Source: Hermodice carunculata
Taxonomy: Eukaryota; Annelida; Polychaeta; Eunicida; Amphinomidae
Length of the DNA stretch: 64,000 nt
NCBI GenBank assembly: GCA_964020975.1
Contig: OZ026624.1
Span: forward strand, 33,353,350-33,417,349
Direction: 5' to 3'
This document shows, in pieces, positions 35,798 to 47,650 of the stretch; within the stretch, counting starts at the first letter, position 1; the number at the start of each line of letters is the position of its first letter. Below the pieces are notes generated by a model that worked only from the letters and a program-made list of their open reading frames with translations, was not told the DNA's origin and did no database searches. A program made the position numbers and the translations under genes.

Positions 35798-35960
35798 TGT
35801 ATCCCTTGTCCAGTGGTGATTCGACTGTTGTCGTCTCTTGATAAGAAGCTGGCAACTTTGGCCATCATTCTGTTAACAAGGCATGTTGATTTAATTTGTC
35901 GATCAAGATTTGATTTGGTTTTGGCCAGCTGAACACCAATGAACTCTTTCACAGCCTTTA

Positions 35961-36605
35961 TCACCTTGTACTTTGTGACAAGTCGTGATGAAAGTAATCT
36001 TGCAAAACTTCTTTTCTGACATTCTGTTTTAGCCTCTTCATACTTTCTCTTAGTGTATTCGGCACAACATTGCCGAACACTAATGCCTTTCTCACCTTGC
36101 TCACATTTCCTGTTTTAAGTAAGGTGTTTGCCTTTGACTTTGGTGTATCATTTCCTTTTCTTTTCTTCTTCAGACGACTGTATCTCTTTCTGTACATTTC
36201 AGACTTTTTAGCTTCCCTTTTCAGCTTAAATTTGAGCTGGTAAATTTCCTTGTAGGATTTACTAGGTCCACCATTGGAACTATGTCCAAGCAAACCTCCA
36301 TGCTCCTGTTCAACCTCGCCTTGGCTGTTCGCCTCAGGACTGTTGACTGGAGTGAGAGTATTTCGTAAAGCATCTTCGGTTTCCTTCACCTGCTTCCTGT
36401 GAAGTCTTTGTGTGATTCGCCACTTTCCTCTTTTTAGTCTTATGCCTCGCCTGATAGGTCTGATATATTTTTCAGTTTCTTTTCTTCTTTTCCAACGTTC
36501 TCTCTCTTTCATTAAATATGTGGCATGTCTAGATGGCGATTCTTTTTGATTTTCTCTCCACCTTCTCTGTCGTTCAGTACTTGTTAGGGGCTTTTTTCGT
36601 GGCAT
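35961..36605 (-). pseudogene. N-terminal open frame of the transposase-like gene
   Basis: A 214-codon frame beginning MPRKKPLTSTERQRRWRENQ, rich in Lys and Arg, with predicted coiled coil (KSYKEIYQLKFKLKREAKK). Such basic N-terminal segments would suit DNA binding or nuclear entry. It passes out of frame before the RVLLDSLQNLHSKY region. Confidence 0.6.
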
Positions 36606-37360
36606 ACTCTGCGATTATAAAGCATTAGTGGTATAATCATTTGAAAATGTGGTATGTGTAGCAATAATACCACCAATGGACAGATCATATACATATTAGA
36701 ACCAAGAACTCAAAGCAAAACCAATCCATATCCAGGTTTTTTTTTCTTGGTGCATGAAGTTGCGAAGTACTGCATATTTATGTCGGGGCTATTCCAAAAG
36801 AAGTTTATGAAGGTAGAAGATTGATACTGAAATTTACATGGAATGTTGTGTACATGTTGACAAAGAAAATTGATTGATCTGCCACAATGGCCGATGATTT
36901 ATCCCAGTATTAGAAGCCCATTTCCTGACACTCCTGTACACTGATTACGTCATTCATCGGAAATGGTTAAGCATGAAATGTGCCTCTTGGGGCTGCAACT
37001 GTCAGTGGGCTCAAATAACAATTTGAACCGAATGCTTATTAGCAAACATAATAAAAAAAAAATGCCAGATAATCAATCTTTAAAATTGTCTATCGAAATT
37101 TTCCATTTACAAGTAAGAAAGCGTGGTGGCAAACTGCCTGCTCCAGCTTGCTGAGTGTTGACAAAAACGTTTTTTTTTACCTGATCCCAGCTCTAGGGCA
37201 TTTTAAAAAAACAAAACAAAAAATGAAATAAACAATAATTACATTCACCCAACCTTGGCTTCAGCTTGCAAATAAGGCATTGTAGGTAGTCAATTGAGGA
37301 AATAGTTTATTCTGCTTCATTCGGCTGATGTTGCTATTAATTTACACTTCATTACTGGTT
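36606..37360. other. Upstream flank of the transposase-like gene
   Basis: No coding sequence recognised. It lies between the N-terminal frame and the motif cluster and could hold the promoter. Confidence 0.35.
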
Positions 37361-37369
37361 TTAATAGTA

Positions 37370-38175
37370 CATTGTCAACACCATAACGGAATTCGTCAAC
37401 CCCATAACGCATATTCCAAAATTGAACATAATCGTTTAATGAAATGCATTTCAATATAATGTTGCGGTAAGAAAGCTGGCTTAAATCCTTTTTGTTTCTT
37501 AGTACTTTCTAATTCATTTGCGCACACAAGTTTCCCATATATGTGTATAAATATGTCAAAACCGTAACCTTTTTGGGTCAACACCTTAACAGAAAATCGT
37601 TACGGTGCTGACAGTTACGGTGTTGACAAATTTTAGTAAAACATGAATTCAGTATATGGGGATTTACCCAATTATCATTCAAATTATGCTGAATGTGACG
37701 GTCCCACTGAACCTTCTTTTGAGACTGGGATTTATTTCTAAATACTTACCACACTGTTCTAAATGTCGTTATGGTGTTGACTGACAATAAATATACCCTG
37801 TCAATGTGTGAATTATAACAAGAAATATGAAATAGAAGAGATCAAAAATTTCCCACCTTAACCGGCCATATGCACCCATGGGTAAAAAATAACACCCGCT
37901 GTGCTCACATCTTCAGCTACACATAATAACCAAATGCCTCCAGGCTACAGAAACCAAAACGTTATGATGTTGACATGATATTCATGGACACATACTGCTG
38001 TCCACTTCTCAAACATGGAAATCAGTCACTGGCTTTTTTAAAGGCTAATTTGACTTGTGAATATTTGTTGCACAAAACAGATGGAAAGTAAGTCAGCAGA
38101 CTCCTCTATAATTTTTTTCAGAGGAACTCCAACTTGAAATTTTAAATTTTGGACACGTTACGGTGTTGACATTTT
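37370..38175. repeat. Cluster of GTTACGGTGTTGACA motifs in both orientations
   Basis: Matches on the + strand: 37598-37613 (one change), 37614-37628 (exact), 37767-37781, 37961-37975 and 38156-38171. On the minus strand: 37373-37387, 37394-37409, 37555-37569 and 37577-37590. Most differ at one or two positions. Two exact copies recur at 31609 and 32016, on the far side of the transposase-like gene. Confidence 0.85.
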
Positions 38176-38349
38176 GAACGAACAATTTAAATTTTGGACA
38201 TATGGTGGGCTTTACAAGATATCGTATTTCTTGTCTGTAAATGAGGGTTATAGCTTTATTATCCCATCCATGAAAAATTGTAAAATACCTGTTTGTTTTA
38301 AAGATTTGTAGCCGGACTTTACTTTTCACAATTTTTGAAGAATGGCTCA

Positions 38350-39264
38350 AATATCACAAAAACGATGTAGGCCTACTTTACTGTTTCGTTGTAAACTTAG
38401 CTGATCGACAAGTCGGGTGAATTAAAATGTGATACTGATAGGCCTAATACTGTAACAGGTCTCTTTTTATTTTTGGCAGAAGTAATGAAATTTGTGTTTC
38501 GGGTGGTTAGGCCTATACAGTTTGGAAAAGAACTAGGGTTAGCAGTTAATGATGAATATTTCTAAGGTTGAGAGGACCGGTTAAAAACCACCAGTTTCCT
38601 TTTATGGGTGACTGCCTGTCTCAAGTCAGGAGTGAATTTTTTTTCTTCACATTGGTATTGGAAGAGAAATGTTGATGCTTTGGCAAGTGTTGAGTCTCTT
38701 TGATGTCAGTGTTTGGTTTGGAATTAGTGAATATGGATCATGTTTTTCAGTACTATTTGAAAATTACTTCGTTGGCTATGTTGTGCTGTGGGCTTTGTTC
38801 TCCGACTCATAGTTATAGTGGAAGTAGAGTGTGTTTATAATGTTCCAGATTCATAAATATCACAAAACCGATGTAGGCTTACTTTATTCTTTTACTTTAA
38901 ACTTAGCTGACTGACAAGTCGGGAGAACTAAAAGGTGATACTAATAGGCCTAATACTGTAACAGGTCTCTTTTTATTTTTGGCAGAAGTCATGAAATTTG
39001 TGTTTCGGGTGGTTAGGCCTATACAGTTTGGAAAAGAACTAGGGTTTGCAGTTAATGATGAATATTTCTAAGGTTGAGAGGACCGGTTTAAAACCACCAG
39101 TTTCCTTTTATGGGTGACTGCCTGTCTCAAGTCAGGAGTGAAATTTTTTTCTTCACATTGGTATTGGAAGAGAAATGTTGATGCTTTGGCAAGACTTGAG
39201 TCTCGTTGCTGTCAGTGTTGGGTTTGGAATTAGCGAATATGGATCATGTTCTTCTGTACTATTC
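38350..39264. repeat. 406-bp direct duplication with 100-bp spacer
   Basis: 38350-38757 and 38856-39264 agree over their full length with few changes, from AATATCACAAAAmCGATGTA to GTACTATT. Both contain TGCCTGTCTCAAGTCAGGAG, partly shared with the RT fragment near 3.59 kb. Confidence 0.95.
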
Positions 39265-40102
39265 GGTAGATCTAATCATGCATGTAAGGCGTAGACTTAT
39301 GTTTTATATAAGTAGTTTGATTATGTTTATGTAATGTGACTACTTTTTAAAGTAGGCCTATCAACAAAAGAACATCAGATTCGCTTTATCAGTAGCGCAA
39401 CAGCTCGGGATGTTTGTATTACAAATGCAAGCATGGTGCCAACAGTTAGCAGAATGACTTGTCCGGGGATTCATGGCACCGCAACAAGTAACTTTCTTAA
39501 ATTTCTCTTTATATTAAGCATGCACAGTTGCATATGATTTTTTTAAAGGAGTTTGAATTTGTGATAATCCAAATACCTCACGGTAGTTCACATAATTTGA
39601 GTACATGCATGCGATGTGTGAATCTTCATGGAATCCGTTGGGCAATCCTAAAACATTAAATGTTTTTTTGTTTTTTTTTTGCATTTTGAATCACCTGACA
39701 CTCTAGCAGATATTGCTGTGAACCACTTATTGTTGCTATCCGTTATTTCAAGTGGATAGTACATTAAAAGTAATTTTTTGTTTGTTACAGAATGTGGGTT
39801 CAAGACAACCAATGATGGAAATGCTTGTGCCATGATAGTTACTGTTAAGTTCTGAAAGGGGCGCTGTTATTGAGTTTACCGTCACCTTACTTGTAACCTT
39901 TTCATGCATGCAGGTTTAGTATTAACGCCTTACTGGTAGCACAGAACATAAGCAATGCATTTGTGACGATATGAATCAAAATAATACTTCCATGAAGCCT
40001 TCCACTTTCTATAGAGACTCTCTGCGCACCTTTGCTACTTTTTACCTTTCCTGTCTGATGTGGCTCTCGTTGCTCTTTGTCAGAAGTGGCTACCGTTAGA
40101 CT

Positions 40103-40173
<71 letters not shown>

Positions 40174-41384
40174 CTCAGACAACTTTTACCATCATAAATA
40201 TAATCCTGTTAAGTCATAATCAAGATCATTTAATTGGCAACTCGTTACTGTGGATAGCCTTGATGATAACTTTAATTCTTTTTCTGCCTATGCCCTTAAC
40301 TTTCTTTGGCTGACATTGAGGTTAAAGTATGCAAGTCATGACTAAGACATGCAAAAATGAAAGTTTCGCAATACAAATCCGTTTCGTTTGCATGGATTTC
40401 CACAAATTCATTTCCAAAATTCTGTGAATGCAAATTACCAAATGGCTCACATCAGAGTCAATCGAGCACCTAAGTTGTACATGTCACAGTGGATGGAAAT
40501 ACGCAAACTATATTTGAAAGTTTCTGGCAGAAATTCAGTTATAGATACAGTTGAACAACTCACTCTGTCTGATTTTTGAAAGTATTCCTAAAAATATAAA
40601 TACATTTACAGAGAAAGACCTACAGAGACAAATATAGGGCCGATCAGATTATATTTTGATATGTTCAGTATTTTTTATCAAATTAAAAATCTCACGACAA
40701 AAATATCATTATCATTCCAAAAGGATAAGAAGTGACCAGAACGCTGTATTATTAGATTAAATATTATTGATAAAACATGGGGTCCTGGATTTAAAAGTGA
40801 ACTGTGTGGTTAAAACTGTATGTAAATGTGTCTTGTCAATAACGTTTGCATGGTTTGGGAATAGTTGAAGTAGAAAATTAAAGAATATTCAATTCTCAAT
40901 TTAAAGACAATAATGTATGAAAAACGTAGACGAAAACATGAACATGACTCAGAAGAGGTCAAGAAGGTCATTGATGTTAAGTAGACAAATAATACATTGG
41001 TTAATTGGAAAGTATCTCTGAAAGAGCAGTTGGCTAATTGTAACCAGGAGAAAGCTCAATGCCTAGGGACCCTTAAAAGAGCATGGCTAAAATCGCGTGA
41101 AAAGATGAAAAAAGTCATTGATATTATCTGAGAATCGAAACAAAACATCAGTATCAAAACGACATTGGTGAATTAAGATGTGAAGATATTTGGTATCTAG
41201 AATGATGAAAATACCGCAGGTTTTAAATACGAGGATAAAGAAATCCTCTGATATCTGATTTTCATTCCAATTTATATACCTTAAATAATGCTTAGATACA
41301 TGGACTTCTAATTATTCATATAAAGTTAATATTTAGTCAACGTTATTCAACCGTGAAAAATTACGTTATGCGGCCAATTCTGTT
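39265..41384. other. Intergenic stretch
   Basis: No gene recognised apart from the (TA)n array. The frame at 40388-40579 is open for 63 codons without a signature. Confidence 0.35.
40104..40168. repeat. (TA)n microsatellite
   Basis: About 32 TA units. Confidence 0.97.
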
Positions 41385-41560
41385 TGTGGTTGGTACACTA
41401 GTTGCATGTGGTATATCCTCAAATCATGAAATATGTTGCTGCCATTATAACAGCTGCTGGACAGCAAACACTTAAATTACTCTTAAGCTTTGCTGCTGCA
41501 ACTCTCGAATATGGTAAGATTTTCAACGCTCCTGTGGGATGGTGTTATATTACTTGAATG
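41385..41560 (+). repeat. Dispersed repeat, copy 1
   Basis: GTTGGTAyACTmkTTGCATGTGGT, a GCTGCyrmTAywrmAACAGCTsCyGGA-like block and AGCAAACrCTT are shared with 52397-52560. The family is unknown. Confidence 0.6.
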
Positions 41561-43390
41561 AGGCTATTTATCTGAAACCAGAACAATATCTGTGCTTGTT
41601 GAACATTTAACATTTATTGGAAAGGTCACTGTGATAACTGGTTTGTGCTTATCGTCAGGATTGAGTTGAGAGACCCTAGGGCTGGGCCTGGGTGTTGGGG
41701 GTGGGTGGACCTAGGCTGGATCAACATTGGCCACCGGCGGCCTGGGTGCACTAAAGGGGTAAGTAACCTTGAAGACTTGACCACAGGACATTTTGTTACT
41801 TTTACAAGTTATTTTTACACTTGCTTCTGGTTGACTTTACTTTAATTTTACATAAATTATTAAAGCGTGGCTATAAACTTGTTAGCCTATTTTGTGACTC
41901 AAAATTCAACTGCTATTTGTAACAGTTTTGCATTTTTTTCATATCTTGATAAAATAAAAGGATAGAGTTTCTATAAGCAAGTGGTAATTTAATATTGGAT
42001 CATAAATTGCGGTATGTTCTGTGTGTGAGTCTGACCATGGAAGAGGAAAACTTTTTTCTCCTTCCATGGTCTGACCGACCACTTGAGGCCTGTATTTTGC
42101 AAAGCTGAGTTCAGAAACATTTCAAAGGCTTAAAATATGTATATGAGTTGTTTTGCTCAGTCACTATGCGTTGTTTTGCTCATGCAGTCACTATGAGTTG
42201 TTGTGCTCGGTTACTATCTGACTACTACTATAATGGCTCGCTAGCCTCGAATTTAGTATTTTCAACTATGGGTAACAGTTTTACTAAGCATCCATCTTAT
42301 TACTAGCCTTAATTAATTTACCACATATATTTTCCCGCCAGTACTGGGTTTAACCTCGAATACCTAACTGATGATATTGTTTCCTTTACCACTCTACATA
42401 TATTACATTCACCCAATATTATTTATTGGGGCAACATGTCCACGGCATCATTGGCATTTTGTCAGTATTACTCTGTTTACATATTTCTTTATCTGAATTG
42501 TCAGTACCGGATTTATCCCTATATAATTATATCTATTTAACTAATAATACTGATATTGTTACATATGGTACAGGGGTGTCAATCAGTATATTATTAACTC
42601 AGTTCGTGATTTGATTATGAAACTGTACCATAGCGACCTCTTTTAGAGCTAAATTTATTTAAACATAAGATAAGACTGTCAATTTTTTCTGTAATCTATG
42701 TAAAACAATATTTACCCATAAGTAGCAAGTCTAAACGTGTTTTAGACACCAATCAAAATTTTTGTCACCGCATATTTGTCATTTGTTTTACATGTTGTTC
42801 AGCCGATCAAATAATGGGTTTAACGTACTTTAAGAGAAACATTTTTGGCACTCATTATTTTGACTCATGTCTTAACTTAAGCATGGCCTTATCTAATCCG
42901 CTTGTGCCGATTATACAATTGATTATTTACATTACTAGCTTAACCGTTTAGTCTGCTGTTACTGTTTTACTATTTATACATATGATACGGGTCTTTCAAT
43001 TGGAATGTTATGTAAGGTACTATCTCCATCGTTCATTTTGTGCTTTGTATTGGTAACCTATCAGAAATCGCATCTTTAACTTTTTTAAAACAGAACGATT
43101 TTAGAGCATTTCAGTTAGCCATACACTGTGTTCCAATGTAAACTTGTAGTGTTACATTGATATGTGCACCATCCTCACAATTGTTATATGGTGTGCTATT
43201 GCCTTTCAAACATGTCAGTTAGGTTGTTTTTTTGTGTTATATGTTCTGTATATATGTATACTCTTTTTTCCATTGGGGCATTAAGGTTTGTAGCCTATGT
43301 TTTCATCATGAATTTTTATAATTATAAACTTCAATTTTTTTGTTAACTCCTTATATTCATCAACAAGATATCTGGTTAGTACTTTGGTTC
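41561..43390. other. AT-rich intergenic stretch
   Basis: No gene seen. A short local repeat GTTGTTkTGCTC with ACTATGxGTTG occurs three times at 42146-42215. A G-rich segment lies at 41670-41760. Confidence 0.4.
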
Positions 43391-43604
43391 CAGTTATATT
43401 TGTATTTGTGTCTTTTTGCCCAGAACCACTTCCTAGCAGTCAATACCCTATTCCGCAGTCCGAACTCTTTACTTTCCATGAGCTAATCTGTCCCTGTCTA
43501 ACCTGAATACATATGGAATTACTATTGTCGATATTGCACACGTTCCTCTGTAAAATTTTGACATAGGCTGTATCAGCCAAAATAAATTAAAGGGTCTTCA
43601 GCGG
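43391..43604 (+). repeat. Partial second copy of the pogo-like element's internal block
   Basis: Very similar to 13262-13460 from TATTTGTGTCTTTTTGCCC to AAATTmAAkGGTCTTC. The CAGTAAAA terminus was not found here, so the copy is truncated. Confidence 0.85.
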
Positions 43605-43663
43605 GTAACTACTCAACATGTTTCGGAGCCTTTTACCCGTACATGCCTCTGAGTAGCGGCTCC
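43602..43663. other. Compact inverted-repeat structure with crossing pairs
   Basis: Within 62 bases, CTACTCA (43609) can pair with TGAGTAG (43650), CGGGTAA (43602) with TTACCCG (43633), and GGAGCC (43625) with GGCTCC (43658). The last two pairings each cross the first, so as RNA it could form a double pseudoknot. It sits beside the minus-strand RT fragment and may belong to that element's 3' region. Confidence 0.5.
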
Positions 43664-43859
43664 TTGTCTAAGCTAAATATTCAGCAGAGAACCCACATAA
43701 TAAAGAATCAATATGAACGTGGTAAATGATGAATTAGCTAAATACGTGAAGATTTGCTAATAAATACAGAGCTTCATTATGAAAGAAGAATACCTGTCAA
43801 ACAAACCATAATTACTAAATTTGTATAGTACAGGTTCAGATAAGAACAATTTGACTTAC

Positions 43860-44000
43860 CCCTGAACCAATATGTACCCTTTCTAGCTGGACAGCTTATC
43901 CTAGTTAAACCACCCGCCAGTGTGTAACTGAAGCGGAAACAAGCTGGCGCCTTATATTCAGTCCCAGTGATAGTAAAATAAACAGTTGCAGCTACACCAC
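43860..44000 (-). CDS. Candidate phase 1-1 exon, unknown extracellular-like domain
   Basis: The acceptor is TTTGGTTTGTACAG and the donor TTCAGGG|GTAAGT, close to consensus. The 141-nt exon is open in the phase-1 frame and reads GGVAATVYFTITGTEYKAPA, then CFRFSYTLAGGLTRISCPAR and KGTYWFRG. The two Cys, the aromatic beta-strand-like pattern and the symmetric 1-1 phase suit an extracellular module, but I do not recognise the family. No partner exon was found. It could be a chance open frame. Confidence 0.35.
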
Positions 44001-44499
44001 CTGTACAAACCAAAGGAAATCCCAACAAGGAATGCAACAATGGACATCCTGCACAAGAACTGTAAAACAAACTCTGTGATGACACCTACCCCTCAAACAG
44101 TTGAGCTCTATTTAACTGCCAACCCCGAGTCAATGTATCAACGTCATGTGTCAGGTTTGTGACATTTGAGAAAATACTGTCAATTTTGAGTAAATGTGCA
44201 TTTAGGCATGTCAGAAAAGAATGAAAGTCATTAGCATTTATGTCAAAAACATGTTATCAAAACAATTTTTCTTAACAGGATTTTGAGTACAATAAGGCAA
44301 GCTTGTAACTGTCGTCAGTAGCTGCTTGCTACCTAAAGCCTCCGGGGGTTGACCTAACAGAAAACAAGCTAGCCTAAAATGTCAGAAAGGTGAACATTAA
44401 AACAGAATGATGCCAAAAGATAAAGTTAAGTAGCAAAACAGGCAAGTCTAAAATCTCTAAAATTATTGAAGCCAAACTTTCCAACCATCTCGGAATATT

Positions 44500-45000
44500 T
44501 ACAGGAAAATTTGTAAAAATATTAGATCAATAGTACATCTTTCAATCCTGTTGACTCAACTTTATTGTAAATAAATTTGGTTCTAGTTGCAAAAGTCCTG
44601 AAATTTAGAACAAATACGACCAAATCTCAAAATCTGTGACAAAAACGTATTATATCCAATTGTTTCCAAAACATTACTGTCCGGGAAGGGATAATTAACC
44701 ACTTCAAAGTTAAACTCATCTATTATGTGATGGACTTTAATACAAAACTTGTCATTAGTGACCTGAATATCCAAGTCCAAAAAAACATCTCTGAAACCAT
44801 CTCAATTGTTGCCCTCCAAAGGGATATCTTTTGGGTAAATTTCTTTAGCAATTTCACTGAAATTTTGCACATTTAAGCAATATCATCAATATATCTTGCG
44901 TTGTTTGATAATTTTGTAGCCATTTGAAAGTCCTTTTTCATCAATTTATCATATACTTAAATTCAAGCCAGGTTAAATATAAATCTGCCAGTTAAGGGGA
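44500..45000 (-). mobile_element. RT fragment, same broad family as 2.7-3.6 kb
   Basis: On the minus strand ATKLSNNARYIDDIA (about 44935-44885) contains the catalytic Y-x-DD box. It is followed by FLDLDIQV-like WTWIFRSL in a shifted frame, then DLDIQVTNDKFCIKVHH, DEFNFEVVNYPFPDSNV and TFLSQILRFGRICSKFQDF at 44777-44592. These match the post-catalytic blocks of the same RT group. The catalytic Asp pair survives but the frame shifts after it, and the fingers region is missing. Confidence 0.65.
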
Positions 45001-45570
45001 GAAGTTGCTACTATATATTTGTTGCAGGGATTGGCAAACTACATTGGTTTAATACAATGCTTTTCTGAGTTATGCTCTACATATCATACTTACCTTGCAT
45101 GCCTCTGTGTTGGGGCTTTTTATATGTATATCCCGATTATTGCCCGTGTGTTATGCAATATCGAGAGCTTCTGTCTTGGCGAGTAAAATAGTTTCTCCAA
45201 AACGTCCAAACATTTAATATATTATAAATTACTACTTGTACTTTGGTACTTTATATGTTTTGAATTGCCATGGGTAAGGAGTTCAAAAATTTCATTGGAA
45301 ATTTCGAGGATGTTGACAGCCATGGTGTGCAATGGCATTTTTCGCGGTGAAAGTGATCTTGCATGCTCCCCGTAATGGCTTAGTGTCATGTTTGAGACAG
45401 ATGTAATCCCTCACAATATTTTCTCTGACATTTCATTTTATCATGCAAATGTCCGTAGTCTTTCAAATGATAAATTTCGATCTATCTGATCAGACCTTGC
45501 GGGAGAGTTTGATATTATTTCCCTGTCCAAAACTTTTCTTTCTCCTAATTCTTGCTTTGCTAGCCTTCGC

Positions 45571-46045
45571 GTGAACGGCTACCACGATGTCATCCGACAT
45601 GAACGTTCAGGTGCCATCAGAGGTGGAGTTGCACTTTATGTTTCCATTGCCTTGCACGTATCGCGGCGTGGTGATTTAGAGATGGCCAATCTTGAACTTT
45701 TCTGGTGTGAGATCAGGCTAAATACAGCGAAATTCCTTTTCGATGTAGTATATCGACCACCAAATTCTATAGTTTTGTTTTGGGACAAACTCCAGGAAAG
45801 CCTTGACCTGGCGCGCAATACTGACGTTCAAAACATCATCTTGTCTGGCGATTTAAATTCTGATTTCAATACACAGTGGGGTCACAAGCTTGTTCACTTT
45901 GCTCAAACTTACTTGCTCAATCTTCGTATAAACGAACCTACTCGTGTCACCGAATACTCTGCTACTTGCCTTGATCAGATTATTTCAAACATTTCTAATT
46001 ATCTTCATGATGTTTGTGTGCTTCCTCCTATATCCAACTGCTGTC
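45571..46045 (+). pseudogene. LINE endonuclease domain frame
   Basis: This is an open frame of about 158 codons from the LINE, with the APE-type motifs VVYRPPNS, SGDLNSDFN and CLDQIISN. The catalytic His block (usually S-D-H) should follow PPIS but is replaced by inserted repeat sequence. Confidence 0.8.
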
Positions 46046-47354
46046 GTGGCGGCAAAATCACTGTTTCGGCGGAGAAAGGAGCCAGCATAAACAAGTAGCC
46101 GCTGACGCTAGCCATATCCCCCGCCCACAGTAATCATGGTGGTAAATACACATGATGTACATTGGTGTATTATAGTTGGTAAAATGCGAAAAAAATTCTG
46201 CCTTTCCACACATCCTACCTCTGGTCTACCAACGCTGAAAATCTTAAAGAGTTACCACTTTTAGTTGCAAAGTTATGCTTCACACAAAATTGTATTGTAT
46301 CTTGAGCTTGCTTAATGAACTTTATTAATTAATTAATCAATGAAAGAAATTAGCCATGCAAAACAATGCCTATGCACACCTACTACCTAAGGTCTATTAG
46401 CCATAAAAAATTCAAAGGGTTGGTATTAATAGTTTAGAAAATATGGCCCGGACAAATCTTGAGCTTGCTTAACGAACTCTGTTAATTAATCAATTAGTGA
46501 AAGTAATTAGCCACACAAAACAATGCCTATGCACACCTACTACCTGAGGTATAGCAACCATAAAAAATTCAAAGGGATAGGATTAATAGTTTAGAAGATA
46601 TGGCCCGGACAAAATTTGTCTTCCTTAACGAACTTTGTTAATTAATTAATGGCTGTTATTAGCCACACAAAACGATGCCTATGCACACCTACTATCTAAG
46701 GTCTACCCACCATAAAAAATCAAAGGGCTGGCATCAATAATTTAGAAGATATGGCCCCGACAAATTTGTATTGTATCTTGAGCTTGCTTAATGACCTTTG
46801 TTAATTAATTAATTACTGGAAGTAATTAGCCACAGAAAACAATGCCTATGCACAACTACTACCTAAGGTCTACCCACCATAAAAAATTCAAAGGGCTAGC
46901 ATTAATAGTTAAGAAGATATGGCCTGGACAAAATTGTCTTGCTTAACGAACTTTGTTAATTAATTAAGTAATTAATGCAAGTAATTAGCCACACAAAATA
47001 ATGCCTATACACACCTACTACCTAAGGTTTACCCACGATAAAAAAAATTATAGGGCTGGCATCAATAATTTAGAAGATACGGCCCAGACAAAATTTGTAT
47101 TGTAGCTTGAGCTTGCTTAATGAACTTTGTTAATTAATTAATGCAAGTAATTACCCACACAAAACAATGCCTATGCACACCTAATACTTAAGGTCTACCC
47201 ACCATAAAAAATTCGAGGAGGTAGCATTAATAATGTAGAAGATATGGCCCGGACAAAATTTGTTTTGGACGGAAGGACGTACAGACGGACGGACACATGG
47301 ACGGTGCCCATAACCATATCCCCTCCCCCACTTCTTGGGGGGGGGGGGGGATAA
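46046..47354. mobile_element. Tandem-repeat element A inserted in the LINE
   Basis: Starts near 46090 with ACAAG followed by a small hairpin (TAGC...GCTA). It contains six units of 150-167 bp anchored on AGCCACACAAAACAATGCCT (46352, 46511, 46661, 46828, 46987, 47153) and closes with a GGAC-rich run (47268-47305), then ATCCCC...GGGGGAT forming a hairpin at 47318-47353. Each unit also has TTAATTAATTAA and GATATGGCCCGGACAAA. No coding capacity. It resembles the non-autonomous tandem-repeat elements of bivalves ('pearl'-like, possibly Helitron-related). This assignment is inference. Confidence 0.65.
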
Positions 47355-47650
47355 AAATTGGACAGCAGTTTTATCTTTGTGGGAGGGACTTTAATACTGT
47401 CTTGGATGCCAGATTAGACAAGAAAGGTGGAACCAACAGTAAGTGTACCTTTTCATACCGTACCAAGCTGTTCAATTTTATTGAGGAATTTGATCTAGTT
47501 GACATCTGGAGAGTTGATAACCCTGGAATTTTTAGACACACTAGATCTCCATTAGTTCAGTTGAGATTAGATTTTTGGTAATTCTGGAGCTTTTTAAGGT
47601 CACATGTTAACACAAGTTACATAATTCCTTTTACAAACACTGATCACAAT
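47355..47650 (+). mobile_element. L1/Tx1-like LINE endonuclease fragment
   Basis: GRDFNTVLDARLDKKGGTNS, FNFIEEFDLVDIWRVDNPG and PLVQLRLDFW followed by TDHNLT match the C-terminal half of the APE endonuclease of L1/Tx1-type LINEs, including GDFN (here GRDFN) and the late D-H pair. It is wedged between two tandem-repeat elements and ends where the next array begins. Confidence 0.7.

Larger units (their letters stand above)
33616..36605 (-). mobile_element. Transposase-like gene of an unclassified family, spliced, with internal deletion
   Basis: Minus-strand parts occur in the order of a recurrent, mostly uncharacterised metazoan protein family. First comes a very basic start (RKKPLTSTERQRRWRENQ), then SFLSRDDNSR, KRQRRVLLDSLQNLHSKYQ and FCRLRPFNV, then a Cys-rich segment (CLCKNCENASLM, CYCRRCANC). 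After an intron come SKKVRKLKKMKREDIVSN, GHGKGAADAIGGVMKRAAD, DIPDAVSLFN, VEVFYVDEGAI, CFCF...CNCFNPK and a C-terminal segment (GKWCVVLYESHLYPGEIID, HPDEICYDYQAVLSY). From memory of the family, a DFxENY ... DGPxxQYRxK ... FFExxHGKG core, likely an acidic catalytic triad, belongs between QRHMEETVAQHL and GHGKG. Here those two segments are joined directly, so the core is deleted. At least two further frame breaks occur near 35.80-35.96 kb. Whether it was a transposon or a host gene is inference. Confidence 0.55.

Noticed and set aside
40104-40168. (TA)n arrays as TATA promoters
   Set aside because: Simple-sequence arrays without a downstream gene. The only TATA box accepted (28448) has a fitting first exon.
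43602-43663. Calling the crossing-pair structure a hammerhead ribozyme
   Set aside because: The invariant CUGAUGA core is not present. Only the GAAAC after a stem resembles it.
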